From the NCBI GenBank assembly GCA_922989275.2, contig OV277866.1, positions 58,023,246-58,087,245 on the forward strand: 64,000 nucleotides of DNA, given 5' to 3'. Below, in pieces: positions 21,339-36,300 of this stretch. The first letter of the stretch is position 1; every line of letters starts with the position of its first letter. The notes under the pieces were generated by a model. The model was not told the origin of the DNA. It saw nothing but the letters and a program-made list of their open reading frames with translations, and made no database searches. This stretch comes from Gari tellinella. Lineage: Eukaryota > Mollusca > Bivalvia > Cardiida > Psammobiidae. A program made the translations under genes and the position numbers.

Positions 21339-24271
21339 CTAAAATACAAACAGAGAAAGGGAATTATAACAGAACACTGCATGGGTCCAACACTGGGTCC
21401 AAGGTTATAAAGAGTTTGAGGTCATTCTCAAGCATTTGATTGGTCAGATTTAAGTGTAGGCTCAAATCTAACCAATTAATTGCTAGAGAAAACCCTCAGA
21501 CTCAACTCAAACTCTTTATAACCTTGGACCCAGGGCTCTGGAAACTAAATAGTAAACAAAAAAGTTCAACAGCTTTAATTTCCATGCCCTAATAGAGGCC
21601 AACTCCCCTTATTTTTGTCAAAAATCATCATTGCAATATTTGAGTGGTATTGAAAATTTAAATTACTAAAAGTTTAGCCCTTTACCCAATAGATCTAGCA
21701 TGTTTCTAATTTTGAAGATAGGTGAGCACTTAAACCAGGATGACAGTAAAGCAGAATGCACAGTAAGGCCCATTCTGCTTTACTTTCAGTCTGCTTTAAG
21801 CTACCAATTTTCAGGAAAAATATATTCAAACAGAGGCTCGTCCTTTGAAAAAAGTCTGGCCCACTATGGCCTCTTTTACAGAAAATATGGTAACTTATAC
21901 TTGATAGGGTATAATATAACGAACTACAAATATGTTTATAAAACAGTTACACTGATGCCCCGTTGTATGCTCGACCATAACTACAAATACTTTATGAAGT
22001 CCATAACTGACCTAAGTTTCAAAACCTTAACCTAGGACTAGGTCATAAACCTGTGATGCATATGCTGTATTCATTGAGAAGCATAAGCATGTGAAACTTA
22101 CGTTACCCTTACTCTAGTGTTGAGTCCACAACTGACCTAAAAACTTTACCTTTGTTTGTACAGATATACCTAAGTATGCATGGATATGCAAGCAAGATAA
22201 ACACTACAGTGATCCCTCTCTACAACAAAACCTGATGGGATACAAAGATTGTGTATGTTGTTCGGAGAGAGTTGTTATAAGGAGGGAAATTTAATACCCA
22301 TAGATTGCTGAGTATGACTTAGCTTACATTTGCAAAACAGTTTGAATCCAGATCAGACACCGCTTAACCCTTTACCTCATAGCCTGTTTCTAGTTTTGAA
22401 GACAGGTGACCACTTAAAGCAGGTTGAAAGTAAAGCAGAATGTGCCTTAAGGCATATTCTGCTTTACTTTCAGCCTGCTTTAAGCTAAAATCTGCTAGGC
22501 TATATAAAACATTTGTATTGGTAATTGTTCATGAGGGTATGAACTGGAACTATTTTCTTCAGCGGAGGAATAAATTAAATACACTTAAAGTGGCTTATAT
22601 GGGGGAAAGGGTTAAGATGACGTCTGATCTGGGCTCCAACTGTTTCTTCTGTCAAAATGTTGAAAACATAATTTTGAGAAAAACAGCAAATGACAATTTT
22701 TAGCTCTACAATATTTCAGCAGAGAAACCGTTAGAATTAGTTGTCTTGTTCGGGTAACAGCTGTTAGCATTGTTGTAAGGACAGAATCCTTGTTCCGAGG
22801 GTTGTTGTAGGGAGGGAGAAATGTTTATGCTTGAGACCAGTTAGTGGTTAGATATAATAAACCAAAGATATGAATGTGCCTGAAACACACTATTGTAGTG
22901 TTGTTACCATGTAACTGTCTATCAAATATGTAGCCCCGCCTACTAGCAGACTGATGCCTCTCAAATAGCAGGTTATTATTTATAGGGGTCAGTTCCCATT
23001 AGAGATCGGATACACAGAGTTTGATGTTAATATGTATAGAAATGTTGTTAGCTTCAGACATTAAATAGTTAGTACTGTAAAGAGTCTTTCTTATGCATCA
23101 ACCCACTGACGCACAGATCTTACAACTGTGATGCATTTTAAGTGCATGTATCCTAATAAAACTCCTTTCCATAACCAGGGCTCCAGATAAGGGGAGTATT
23201 TCAAGAAACAAAATCTTTATTTCTGCATTAAACCCTATGGTGTCACTACTCATGAATCGTCTCTTCGAGACGATTCAAATGAGTAGTAACACCATAGGAT
23301 TTGGTGCTGAAATGAGTGAGAAAACATTGAATTTGTTCAGTAAAATCTCTTATCTGGAGCCCTGCATAATAACTGTCATACATACCTGCGTTTTAATTTT
23401 AAAGTGAGCTGCCAAGTCTTCTAACATAACAACTTTCATATCCTGAAAAGCATAAACAATGTTTATAGTATTGCAGAAAGGTAATCACTTAACCCATTAC
23501 CCCATAGCCAATTTCTAGTTTTGAAGATAAATGACCACTTAAAGCAGGCTGCAAGTAAAGCAGAATGTGCCTTAATGTGCATTCTGCTTTATTGTCATCC
23601 TGGTTTAAGTGCTCATATTCCTGACTATATAAAGTGGATCTATTTTCTTCAGTAGAGTAATAAATCAAAGGCATATTTATTGGTTAATGGGTTAAGAAAC
23701 CATAAGAATTCAATACTCAAAAGAATTCATGGAAGAAAGGGTTAACCCATTACCTCATAGCCTATTTCTAGTTTTGATGATAGGTTACGTAAGATAGGTT
23801 ATTACTAAAAGCAGGTTGAAAGTAAAGCAGAATGCGCCATAAGGCACATTCTGCTTTACTTTCAGCCTGCTTAAAGCTATCATTTGCAAGAAGATCGAAC
23901 ATATCTCTTATGAAACATATTTATTACAGTATAAATTGGAACTATTTTCTTCTGTGAAGGAATGAATTAGGGGCGTCAAAAGGCGTATTTATGGAAGAAA
24001 GGGTTAACTCATCCTTACTTACAGCTGTGTTTAAATGTCATGATATCTTCATACTATGAATTGCTATATTACACCGAAATAAACTTTTATTGTCTATACA
24101 GGCATTAAGCCAGATGTTACAACAGATATCCAGATAAGTTTATCCTAATGTGAGTGTCAATCAATAGTGAGTGTATATATGTCATCAATACCATTATAAC
24201 TCTTTCCTCTATGGCCATGAGTGCAAAATTGTCTAAACATTACACATACAGCAGTTATGGTATTTCTGAGT

Positions 24272-24310
<39 letters not shown>

Positions 24311-27300
24311 ATATAGAAGCGCCTTTTAGCGAATATGATTTATTACTCCGCTGAAGATAATAGTTCCAATTTAATCAGTCATGCATACATATTATAAAGA
24401 ATGTTTTCCATATTCTAGCACATGATAGCTTAAAGCAGGCAGAAAGTAAAGCAGAATGCACCCTAAGGCACATTCTGCTTTACTTTCTGTCTGCTTTAAG
24501 TAGTCACCTATCTTCAATACAAGAAATAGGCTATCAGGTAATGAATTAAGGCAAGTGACTTATGTAGGAGCTTTCTGCTTTATTTTTTCATCTTGCTTTA
24601 AGCAACAACCTGTATTTGACTATTTCTGCTTTACTTTCAGTCTGCTTTAAGGTACCATCTGCTAGCATATACAATATAGGAAATATTCCTAATGGTGCAT
24701 ATTCATGACTATAAAGATGATATATTTATTTCGTTGAGGCTTACATTAACCTATTACCCCATAGCCTATTTCTAGATTTGAAAACAAGTTCCTACTTAAA
24801 GCAGGTTGATAGTAAAGCAGAATGTGCCTAAGGGCGCATTCTGCTTTAGTTTCAGCCTGCTTTAAGCAAAAATCTGCTTGTCTAGAATATAGAAAATACT
24901 TCTTATGGTACATATTCATATTTGTGTAAAACCAAACTATTTTCCTCAATGGACGATTAATTTAGAGGCGTAAAAAGGTTAATTGGTATCACCACAAAGT
25001 GGATCATTGTTTGAGTTTATTTACGTGTGTATCACAACATGGAAGAGGCATCATATGATTCTCAGGTGGGAAAGTGTTGTAAAATCATCTAAAGGTACTT
25101 ATATGTAGCAAACGTTTAAACTTGGTCAGCCATTTTCAAGCACCACACCCTTCATCCTAGAGTGCATGAAGCTGTTTTCAACATCAAACCATAATTCTTA
25201 GACTGAATCACCAGTCTCAAACAGTATGGATTTTGATCCAAGTGTTTTTTGCAATTCATCAACACTTTCAACTTCAGCGATGAGTATAATTTACATTAAA
25301 GAACAGTGTACCTGTGAAGAGTACACTTGTCCTATGCAGTATGCATACAGTGTAGATGCTGATCAGAGGGCTCATATAGGATATCTCTATTCAGGGCATG
25401 CACTGTTTGTCATCATGCTACGTATTGTAAAAAATATCCCTAAATAGTCAAAAATGGTCTACACTATCAGATCTGTCCATTTGAACTTTCAGGGATGAAG
25501 GAGTTTAAACATGTGTCATATTCAGTAAATCCTCTCTATTACAAACCACTATAAATGTACTTGTCTTATCTGGAGATTTGTAAAATCTCTTATGTCACAG
25601 ATGTTTAACCCATTACCCCATAGCGTGTTCCTAGTTTTGAAAATAGGTGACCACTTAAAGCAAGTTGAAAGTAAAGCAGAATGCGCCTTAAGGCGCATTC
25701 TGCTTTACTTTCAGCCTGCTCTAAGCTATCATTTGCTAGGATATCGAAAAAGTTTCTTTCCATACATGTTCATGACTGTATAAATTGGAACTATTTTCTT
25801 CATGTAGGCATTAATTAAATGCGCTAAAAGGTGCTTCTATGTGGGAAAGGGTTAATACATACCTTGATGTAGTTAATGAACTCTTGAAGTAGAGACTGCG
25901 ACTGAAATATTAATTGACAAACATCGCTTTATGTTTCAATCTTGATGGTGAACACATGTTATAATTACAATCTCAAACAATCTTACTAAAGCACAGGTGG
26001 TACTTAATGACTGATATGTGGAAATTGTACATGAATTGTACGAAGTTGTACATGTATATAGCCGTGGCAATGTTCCTAGAACTCTGACAAGGCTCCAAGG
26101 TATGCTCAAATTTTACCAATCAAATGTTTGAGAATAATATTAGACTCAACCCAGACGCTTTGAAACCTAGGGACCCATGGTCCCATGGAAATAGCCAGAT
26201 CAGACTCAAACTTATTTGCCACTCAGATTTTGATAATCAAACTTATTTTCAAGAAACTGTCATTTTTCTACATTTTATTTCATTGTGTTTGCATTAATTA
26301 TCGTTTAACCCATTACCCCATAGCCTGTTTCTATAGCAGATACATGTAGTAGCTTAAAGCAGAAGGAAAGTAAAGCAGAATGCCCCTTGACCCTTTACCT
26401 GATAGTCTATTTATAAGATTGAAGATATGTGACTTCTTAAAGCAGGTTGACAGTAAGGCAGAATGGGCCTCAAGTCGCATTCTGCTTTACTTTCAGCCTG
26501 CTTTAAGCTATCATGTGCGTGAATATAGAAAATATTCCCTATAATATATATTCATGACTGATTAAATTAGAACTATTTTCTTCAGCGGAGGAATAAATCA
26601 TATTCGCTAAAAGGCGCTTCTATGGCTAAAAGGTTAATGCGCATTCTGCTTCAAATGCAACCTGCTTTAAGTGATCACCTATCTTCAAAACTAGAGACAG
26701 GCTATGGGGTAATGGGTTAAACTGCGAACAACATTTTCCTAACTGCAACCCTGGATTAACTGTTTCAAAGAGTGTATCATCTGAAAACTTGAATCACTAA
26801 AACCAGACTTCTCTGAAAAGCCAGCAAGTTTCTTGTCCAAAACGCTTGTTTTCTTAAGGCACCAGGAATCATTCAACAAAAAGGTATAGCTTGAACTGCT
26901 TAACGCAGTAATATAGGAATGCAGAAAGCTCCTTTATACACTACAACTGTTCTGCATCAAGCAACAGCATATCTTAAATGAATGATCATTCATATTCATT
27001 TAACCCATTACCCCATAAATATGCCTTTTTATGCCTTTACTTTATTTGTTTAGTTACTAAAGTTCCACTATATATACAGTCATTAATATATACCTAAACA
27101 ATATTTTCTACATGGTAGATTAGATTAAAGCAGGCTAACGGTAAAGCAGAATGCGCCTTAACTCATTCCGGAAAAAATACACATGTCTATACCTCTAAAT
27201 TATTCCTCCATCGAAGAAAATACATGTAGTTCCATTTCAAACAGTCATGAATGTGTATCATGAGAAATATTTTCATTATTCTAGAAGATGGTAACTTAAA

Positions 27301-30300
27301 GTAGGCTGAAAGTTAAGTTCTGTACGATCAATACTTACATCGAGGTCCACGGTTTCCTCCATGCCTTCTTCATCCACTGAGAACATCTCCTTCAATTTCA
27401 GGTACTCTTCATGTTCCTTCTTCTCCTGCTCTTCCTTTCGAAGTTTCTCCTCTTCTTCCTGCAAGACAAACAGTGCAGTGATAATTTTACCTGTGCATCC
27501 CGAGTCCTATACTCATTAAATTTGCCAGGGACTCATTATTTGAAAAGTTGTGAGTACCATGGACCCATAGTTTGTTTTGGGCCTTTATTAACCCATAACT
27601 CCATATTACACAAGTGTATACCTTTAATATTCTTCCACTGAAGAGAATAGTTCCACTTATATAATATGCAACATCAGAAATACTTTCTATTTCCTATCAG
27701 ATAGTAGCTTAAAGCAGGTTGAAAGTAAAGCAGAATGTGCCTTAAGGCACATTCTGCTTTACTTACAACCTGTTTTAAGTTATTGCCTGTCTTCAAAAAT
27801 AGAAATAAGTTGTGGGATATTGGGCTAATTTTTCACCTCAATGACTCAATATTAGTCTCAAGGTCTCAATTGTTTTACAGAATGTGCATCCTGAGGACGC
27901 ATTCATCTAATTTCTAAAATTATCACTGACAGTATATAAATTGTGTTTATTATAACGTGTGTACCCAAGGCTCCAGATAAGAGGTAGTAAACTGCAGAAA
28001 TCAAACATTTTCTCACTTATTATAGCAATAAATCATATGGTGTTACTACTCATTAGAATTGTCTCTTTGAGACCATTCTAATGAGTGGTGACACCATAGG
28101 GTTTAAAACAGAAATAAAGATTTTAATTTTTGAAATACTCCCCTTAACTGGAACCCTGGTTTACGATAGGTGAATGCTTAAAGCATGGTAATAGTAAAAC
28201 AGAAAGCTCCAATAGGAGCTTTCTGTTTAACTGTCACCTTGCTTTAAGCTGTCAAAAAGCCAGAGAGCCAATGTTCACCTTAAAGCTATATACAACAGAC
28301 CTGTAAGAGGCAGAAACATATAAGCCACAATTCGCAGAGATTGAATCTGATGCTTGGTCTGAAACTGTTTCAAACCAGCTGATGTTTTTTTCAACTATAG
28401 AAGAATGGTGGCAATCCTATTTTGAGGGGATAGTATAATGTAGTGCAATGACAGAAATATGCTTAAGATAGGTCACTGCTAAAAGCAGGCTGAAAGTAAA
28501 GACTTTTCTATTTCACTTTCAGTCTTCAATCATCACTATGCTGCAGTCTCCAATAAAGCCAGAGTAAAGTTCCATATCATTCATCTACCAGAAGAAAATG
28601 TTAAAGGAAAACTGCAAAAGGTACATCCCCTGATTAACAACAATGTTCGAAATCAATGTTGGATCTTAGCCTACACCAATTCAATTAACAAATTTCAGTG
28701 ACCCCCTTTTTAAACTAGGAAATCAAATTAAACAAGAACTAACCCGAATGGCTTCCTCAGCTTTGAGTCTTTCTTCTTCCTTCTTTCTCTGAGCATCTAA
28801 TTTCTTCTCTCTTTCTTTCTTTTCTTCTCTATCTTGAAGTTCAATCTGAAATGAAAATGTTATTTATAAAAACTGTTTTCAAGAATTGTTAATGAACCCT
28901 TTCCCCTATAGAAGCATATTAAGTAAATTTACTTGTCTAATTTAGCAAACAGTGCAGGCCCTGATCAGAGGGCTCCTATAGGAGCCCTCTGATCAGGGTA
29001 TACAATGTTTGCAAGTGTAATGAGTATATTTTAAAATGGATCCATGGTTTTGAAAGAGTTAAGGGGTCATAGGAAACCTTTTCTGCATCCCATTCAACCC
29101 TTGTGATGAGTATGTGCACCACTTTACAACACATGTATCTATAGGGAGTACACTTATCCATTGCAAATAGTGTTGACACTTCCTGGGTGTTTTTACACCA
29201 ATTTTACACTGCATTATGTATTTAAGATTATAAACACATCTTTTATTGAGTGGTCTCTTTACCCAATAGCCTGTTTCTAATTTCAAAGACAGATGACTAT
29301 TTAAAGCAGTTTAAAAGAAAGGCAGAATGCACCTTATGGCACATTCTGCTTCACTTTCAGCCTGCTTTAAGCTACAATCTGCTAGGATATAGAAAATATC
29401 TTAATGATACACATTCATGACTATATAAACTGAAACTATCTTCTTGAGTGGAGGCAGGGCTCCAGATAAGAGTAGTTTTTCAAAATCTAAAACCTTTATT
29501 TCTGCATTAAACCTTATGGTGTCACTACTCATCAGAATCGTCTCTTCGAGACGATTCTAATGAGTAGTGACACCATAAGGTTTGGTGCTGAAATGAGTGA
29601 GAAAATGTTGAATTTGTTCAGAAAACTACCCCTTATCTGGAGCCCTGGGAGGAATAAATTCAAGGTGTAAAATGGTGTATTTATGGGGAAATCAGGCATC
29701 ATCTTTTGGCATTATGACTGTACAGTCGAAATTCAATACATCATACTCGGTTATGTCAAACATACCGTAGTTCAAAGTTTAAACGTGGCTAAGCCACGTT
29801 TTAACTTTGAACTACTGTATGTTCGACTTAACCGAACATGAAATAATGTATCGAAATATCGGTTAGTTTGAGTTAAGCGAGTTCGAGATATCGAAGTTCG
29901 ACTGTAGTTGTATGTTTGCTCTCACTTCTCGTTGCCGTTTTTTCTCTGCCTTGTCCTGAAGTTTCCTCATCTTCTTGGCCCCGATTTTCTCGTTTGAGCC
30001 AAAGTCATCAAACATTCCCTCTTCTCCCTCTTGGTCTGATGGAATGGCAGCTTCCTCCTCATCTAAAAGCAAGAAATGCAATCTACTAGATCTAATCTGA
30101 GGCCCGTATTACGAAACATTGTCCGACAAAAACAGTCAAAAGTACAAATTTTAAACAGAACAGAACATATTTTATTTTTGACTCATACAAACAGTATCTC
30201 GTCAATACAAAATAAATAATATTCACAATTGTCACGTAATCCATTAATGGATAAGAAAACAATTAGATCTTCGTATCAGTATACATACAGTATGTGATTA

Positions 30301-33300
30301 TTTTAATTGGAGATAAACTTTATTAATCGCTTTTGTAACACTAAAACACATATTATTTCTGATTTCTCCATCAAACCTTGTCTTGTGACATCTCTTTTGA
30401 TTTGTCTTTTCAAGACATTTAAAAAGACATGCCACATAACATGATTAGACAGAGAAAGAAATAATTATTGAAAATTTTATAATCTGACTTACAACAATAT
30501 TTGTTGTACCACATTTCATTAGACGAGCCGAAGTGCTCTATATGAAGGGTCTACCATCTTAACCTACGTTGTTAACAAACTCATTTTAATTAGAGCTCCA
30601 GATGAGGGTATTTGAAACGTTAAAATCCTTATGCCTCGAACAAACTCTATGATTCTGGTGAAATTAGGAAACTCTATGATGAACCATCACTTTGCAAAGG
30701 GTTTGTGGGTGGCATAACAGAGAAAAGGCTGGAAAAAGTGGTTATTGCATTCTTATTTAACCCATTACCCAAATAAATACCCCTTTTTATGCCTTTAATC
30801 TATTGAATGAATGAATGAATGAATGAAATGAATGACTTTATTTAACGAGGATAGCCCATTTAGTCTAATGACTAATCCTCCATGAGGCCCTCCATTAAAG
30901 TATTACATCCATAGATTTTCTATAGTTTTAACCCTTATCCTGCTATAATATCGACTCCTTTGAAATTGTCGTTTACAAATTTCTTAACATTCAGAATTAT
31001 GCAATTTTTAATTATAGACAAGAGCCGCATGCGGCCCTAGATCGCTCACCTGAGGACTATTGTGTTATATATTACTCAATGCAAAATGAAGTTTGTCATT
31101 GCATGTATGTGGACTGTTGCAGGAAGAAGTAATTCGGAATCTGTTTGTCATTATTACTATTTGAGCAAAAGGGGAAAATATGGCAATGATATAAATAGTG
31201 CTAATAAAGGGTCACTTAAACAATATTCATTCAAAATATTATTGAATTCAGACAATGGTTTCAGAAAAGCAATTGTTTTAAAAAACAAGAGGGCCTGAAG
31301 GCCCTGATATCGCTCACCATTTGTTATGAAGCCCAATAGCTTTACCTTTGAATTTCACCCGTTTTATTCTAAATCCTTTCAAGTTTGTCGACCTACTGTA
31401 GTATAGTAGAGTACATAAAAGGCAAATAACTAGAGCCTAAACAATACTGATCGAAATGAAGCCTTTTTCTAGCATTTCAAAGTATATCAAGGGCAGGTAA
31501 CTATTGCCACAATGATTACATTTCCACAATAAGTGCACTCCTTCAAGAACGTATAGCTACATCCTTTGTGTACAAGTATAATCAAAATCCATTGAAAACT
31601 GTGGTTGCAAGAGTGTAAAGGCTGTATTTTCAGCAATTCAAAGGTAGATAACTCTTGACCTATTGATCCGATTACAATCATAATTAAACTCATCTGAAGT
31701 CTTATGGTAATATACAATCTGAGTAAGTTTAAGAAAGATTGGATAAAATTTGTGGCCTCTAGAGTGTAAATATCGTTAAATATGGAATTTTCAGCAATTC
31801 AAAGGTAGATAACTATCGACCTATAAATCTGATTTCAACCATAATCAAACTCATCTGAACTCTTATAGTCATATACAATCGGAGCAAGTTTGAGATGTTT
31901 TGGATAAAAATTGCGAACTATAGAACGTAAACACTGTTAAATATGGCATTTTCGGCAATTCAAAGGTAGATAACTCTTGATCTATTTGTCCGAATTCATC
32001 CAAAATCAAATTTATCCGAACTCTTATCATCATATACAATCTGGGCAAGTTTTAGAAAGATTGGATAAATACTTTGGCCTCTAGAGTGCAAACCCCGTTA
32101 AATATGGCATTTTCAGCAATTCAAAGGTAGATAACTCTTGATCAATTTACCTTTTCATCCAAAATTGAACTCTTCCGAACTCTTATGGTAATATACAATC
32201 TGGACAAGTTTTAGAAAGATTGGATAAATACTGTGGCCTCTAGAGTGTAAACACTGTTAAATATGGCATTTTCAGCAATTCAAAGGTAGATAACTCATGA
32301 CCTATTTGTCTGATTTCAACCTTAATTGAACTCATCTGAGCTCTTATGGCAATATACCATCTGAGCAAGTTTGAGAAAGATTGGATTAATATTGTGGCCT
32401 CTAGAGTGTAAACACTAAAATTGTTGACAACGGACGACGGACATTCAAGGATTGCAAAAGCTCACCCTGAGCTAGTTCAGGTGAGCTAAAAATCCATTAT
32501 ATTTTTATAAGTCTATGTAAAACTGATAAGCCCCGGGGCAGGGCCATTTTTGACCATGGGGACATGATTTGAACAATTTTGGTAGAGGACCATAAGGCAA
32601 AGCTAGATGCCAAATATAAAAGGTCTGGGGCTTACGGTTTCAGAGAAGAATATTTTTTTAAGGTTTTCCTATATAAGTCTATGTAAAACTGATAAGCCCC
32701 GTAGCAGGGCCATTTTTGACCCTGGGGTCATGATTTGAACAATTTTTGTAGAGGACCACAAAGCACTGGCGGCCATGTTTTTTGACGGATCAAAATTCTT
32801 TGAACAATTTTGAAAGTATATTAATTGAGAAACATTTTGGTGAAAACCAAATTGAAATCGGACCAGTCGTTCTTGAGAAGAAGATCTTTTAAAATATTGT
32901 GCATGGTTGCCATGGCGACAAGACCGATTGCCCCACCCACTTTTTTTTAACAATTTTTAAAGCTCACAACTACAGTATTTATTTGACCAAGTTTGGTTAA
33001 AATTGGGCCATTGGTTTAATAGAAGAAGTTGTTTGAAAGAAATTGTGAACGGACGACACCGACAGTGAGTCACACCAACACCAACCGATCACAATAGCTC
33101 ACCATGAGCACTTTGTGCTCAGGTGGGCTAAAAACCAAAAAACGAGTGTCAAACAGTTTGTATCAAGATGAAACGCTGGATCTGAACCGTTGGCAAATTG
33201 TAATAAAATCGGGATTAGCAGGTAAAGGGTTAAATATGTACAGACGAAATCAGCTCAATAGCAGATTAAAGAAACATATGCTTTTAAAATACTCAAATAT

Positions 33301-36300
33301 TATAAACCCTACATGACGCAGTGAGAGATTTCCACAGCAGAAGAATCATCGAGATATCCAACACTTAAACAGATATTCCAGGGCAGGCTAGAAACCCCTG
33401 AAAACAGCAAAAGCGAAATATATCTAGATCCAGAATGAAAATTAAATACTCAGTCTAAATCTATTACAAACCGAGTTCGAGTGTATAATTATATAGAAGT
33501 TAAAACGCCATTTATTGTAAAGGTAAAAGGTAAAGGTGATAGGTTTGTCAAGTCTGAAATTTATATGTCATATTCTTCCAACTTTTACAATTACCTCCCT
33601 GTTCATCGAGTCACAAGTTGGCCATTTACATACGGTGCTACTGGCAGCCATGACACATTGACTTGTTTCCCTCTCAGGTACCTATTTAAATCACCTGGGT
33701 GAAGTGGAGCAATGTAGGGTTAATTTTTTGCTCAGAAAAATTTCAGTGATCCTGACAGGGCTCGAACCAGGAACCTCTCGCTTCCTAGTCGAGCGTCCTT
33801 ACCACTGGACCACAGACACCTACCTGGACCACCGACACCTACCTTTGTGGCACAACGGGAACCAGACTAAGCCAAGCATGCGATATATTTGTACACAATC
33901 ATGACATCACATAATCGTAGTTATATGACGTCATAATGATGACGCTATGGAATGTAGAAATTTCCCACGGTCGTATGTAGAAATAGTTTGAAATACAGTA
34001 ACACATCTGAAAACCGGACACAAACACCAGCGGTTCCCCGACAGGCTGACGCCCAGAGCAGCACGATGGTATTACAGAAATCTCATATAAGAGCTCTCTG
34101 CAACACCATCATAACGCACAGCGCAATAGTTCTTCCTTAATTCCCTCTTTCACCACAAAGGTGTCCAGATTTCAGACGTTTAACTGTAATATATATCAAT
34201 ACATGTTCGAGCTCCAAATAAGACAAGACGACAGACCACTTTTTAAGTTTTTATGCAAACAGCTCACCAACACATCAGACCCTGAGTGTCTCAGCACTTG
34301 CTGTAGTTATATTGAGCACCATTTTTTTAACACATATTCATGATCATCTACAGAAGAATAAAGTTCCAATACAGTCATGAGCACCATAAAGGCAATAGCT
34401 TAAAGCAGGCGGAAACTAAAGCAGAATTTGCCTTAAAGAAACTCGAAACAATAATAAGGAAACTATTTAGCCTACTGAGCAACCAGACTATTTATATATC
34501 TCATAATCTGTGATCGATTTAAAGTACTTCAGTGTGTAGCTATGGAGAGTACATAATTCGGCTCTAGTTTATGCTTGAGCCTGTTATCAATTTCTATTGC
34601 CTCTTTCGATGCCCATGGTAAAAAACACCTATGCCAATCTGCTTTACTTTTATCCTGCTTTAAGCTACCTGGTGCATATGCATTGTACTCATCGTATAAA
34701 ATGGAACTATATTTTCAAGTGGAGGAATGAATTAATTTCGTAACACTTAAACAGGGTGTATTTTAGTTAAGCTGTGTGTACCTATCACTACATGATTACC
34801 TGAGTCTCCAGCTGCCATCTGCATTCTACTCCTGTTAGGTCGTCTTCTAACATGTCTACCTGGTGGGGCGTTGTCTCTCGCTCTCGGTCCTACAGCCTGC
34901 GCCTCTCTCTGTGCATTGTCACTTGGTTTCTCTACAAAATGAAAATAACAATCAGGGCTCCAGATAAGATTTTACAAGTTTGAGGCCGTGTGTATTGTGT
35001 GATTCATCTTCAATTTGGATAAATAAGGTATCGTTGAAAAAAAAATGTCTTGACTGTAAAATAATTCAGGGCACGACAAATTTCATGAAAAGCTGGTTGC
35101 CCACAGGGCAACCAAAATTATTTTCTGGTTGCCCTGAATTTATCACACAAAAGATGTCCCAAATTAACCCGTTTAATTCAAACCCTTCATAGATGTACCA
35201 GATTAACCTTTTTAATTAAAACCCTTAATTCACAGCTTTTAGAATACTCAAAAGGAAATATGCAACACCTCTCCCTGGATCTCATCAGGCAGGTGAAATT
35301 ATTAGCATTGGATAATACATAGACATAGATAATACAGATCATCATCTCCTGATACTGATAGGCTGTCACATTTTTTTTGGTTTATATTATTCATGTTTTT
35401 TCATTCTTAAATTTGAAATTTAGTTACTATTTCTTAACATCTCTATATATCTATCACACCTTTTCTTTCAACAGCTGTAGCAACTTAGCATTGCAATTTT
35501 AAAAATCTATCTCAGTCTCACCCTTCAAATTTATTAATTGACAGTATCAGGGGATTTCATAGGAGAACTAAGATGTAAGTTTTCTGTGTTCTTACATCCC
35601 GCACGGGGGCAGGGGCTCATGGTTTATTCATATCCACATTTTCTGGAAGTGACTTTCAGTTTGACTGAAGTAACTACACTTAAAAAACAAAATAAAAGTT
35701 CACGTTTTTCTGCCCATATTATTACACTCTCGAGTGATCGGATCCGTTTTTTTATCATTATTATTTGCTTTCCGAAAATTCACCAAACAAGTTTTTTACT
35801 TTACAAACTTCGAGGAAGACAACCCAAGTCCAACATTTCATTTGCGAACAAAACTATGTTAAAGTCCATAACTACTGCACCTACCTTTGAAAGTTATTAT
35901 TAAGACTTGAAAATCGCTGGTAAAACATATTTATTGCCAGCACAATGTTTAATCTTATTGTAACAGTGTTTCATTGTACTTTCATTTTTATAGGAAAATC
36001 CTATATTCATCTAGTCAGGTTCCCGGATGTTTGATTATTTCGGAGTTAATAGGAGACAGGGAACCAGACTAATATTCATCTTTCATATCATTCGGAGCTC
36101 CCCAGGTGTTATCCATAGATATCTTAAATCTATGGTGTTATCGCTGAATTTAATGACTGGTTCACAAAAAGTTAACTAAGTGTACCAGTCTGTGTTTATA
36201 AAATTCTTCTGCGATAAATTTAGAAGTATGCCGAATGTATCCACGAGATTGTTTACACAAAATGACAAGCTCAGCATGGTGTTTGATCAAGCGTGAACTG

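Noticed and set aside
24154..24354. 66-codon ORF with a proline run
   Set aside because: The prolines come from the 35-C homopolymer of a MITE end.
33751..33823. A genuine tRNA gene on the minus strand
   Set aside because: A and B boxes are good, but the arms pair poorly and a SINE body follows.
35538..35903. 121-codon ORF as a gene or transposase
   Set aside because: Low-complexity hydrophobic and basic mix without family motifs, lying inside a hAT-like non-autonomous element.
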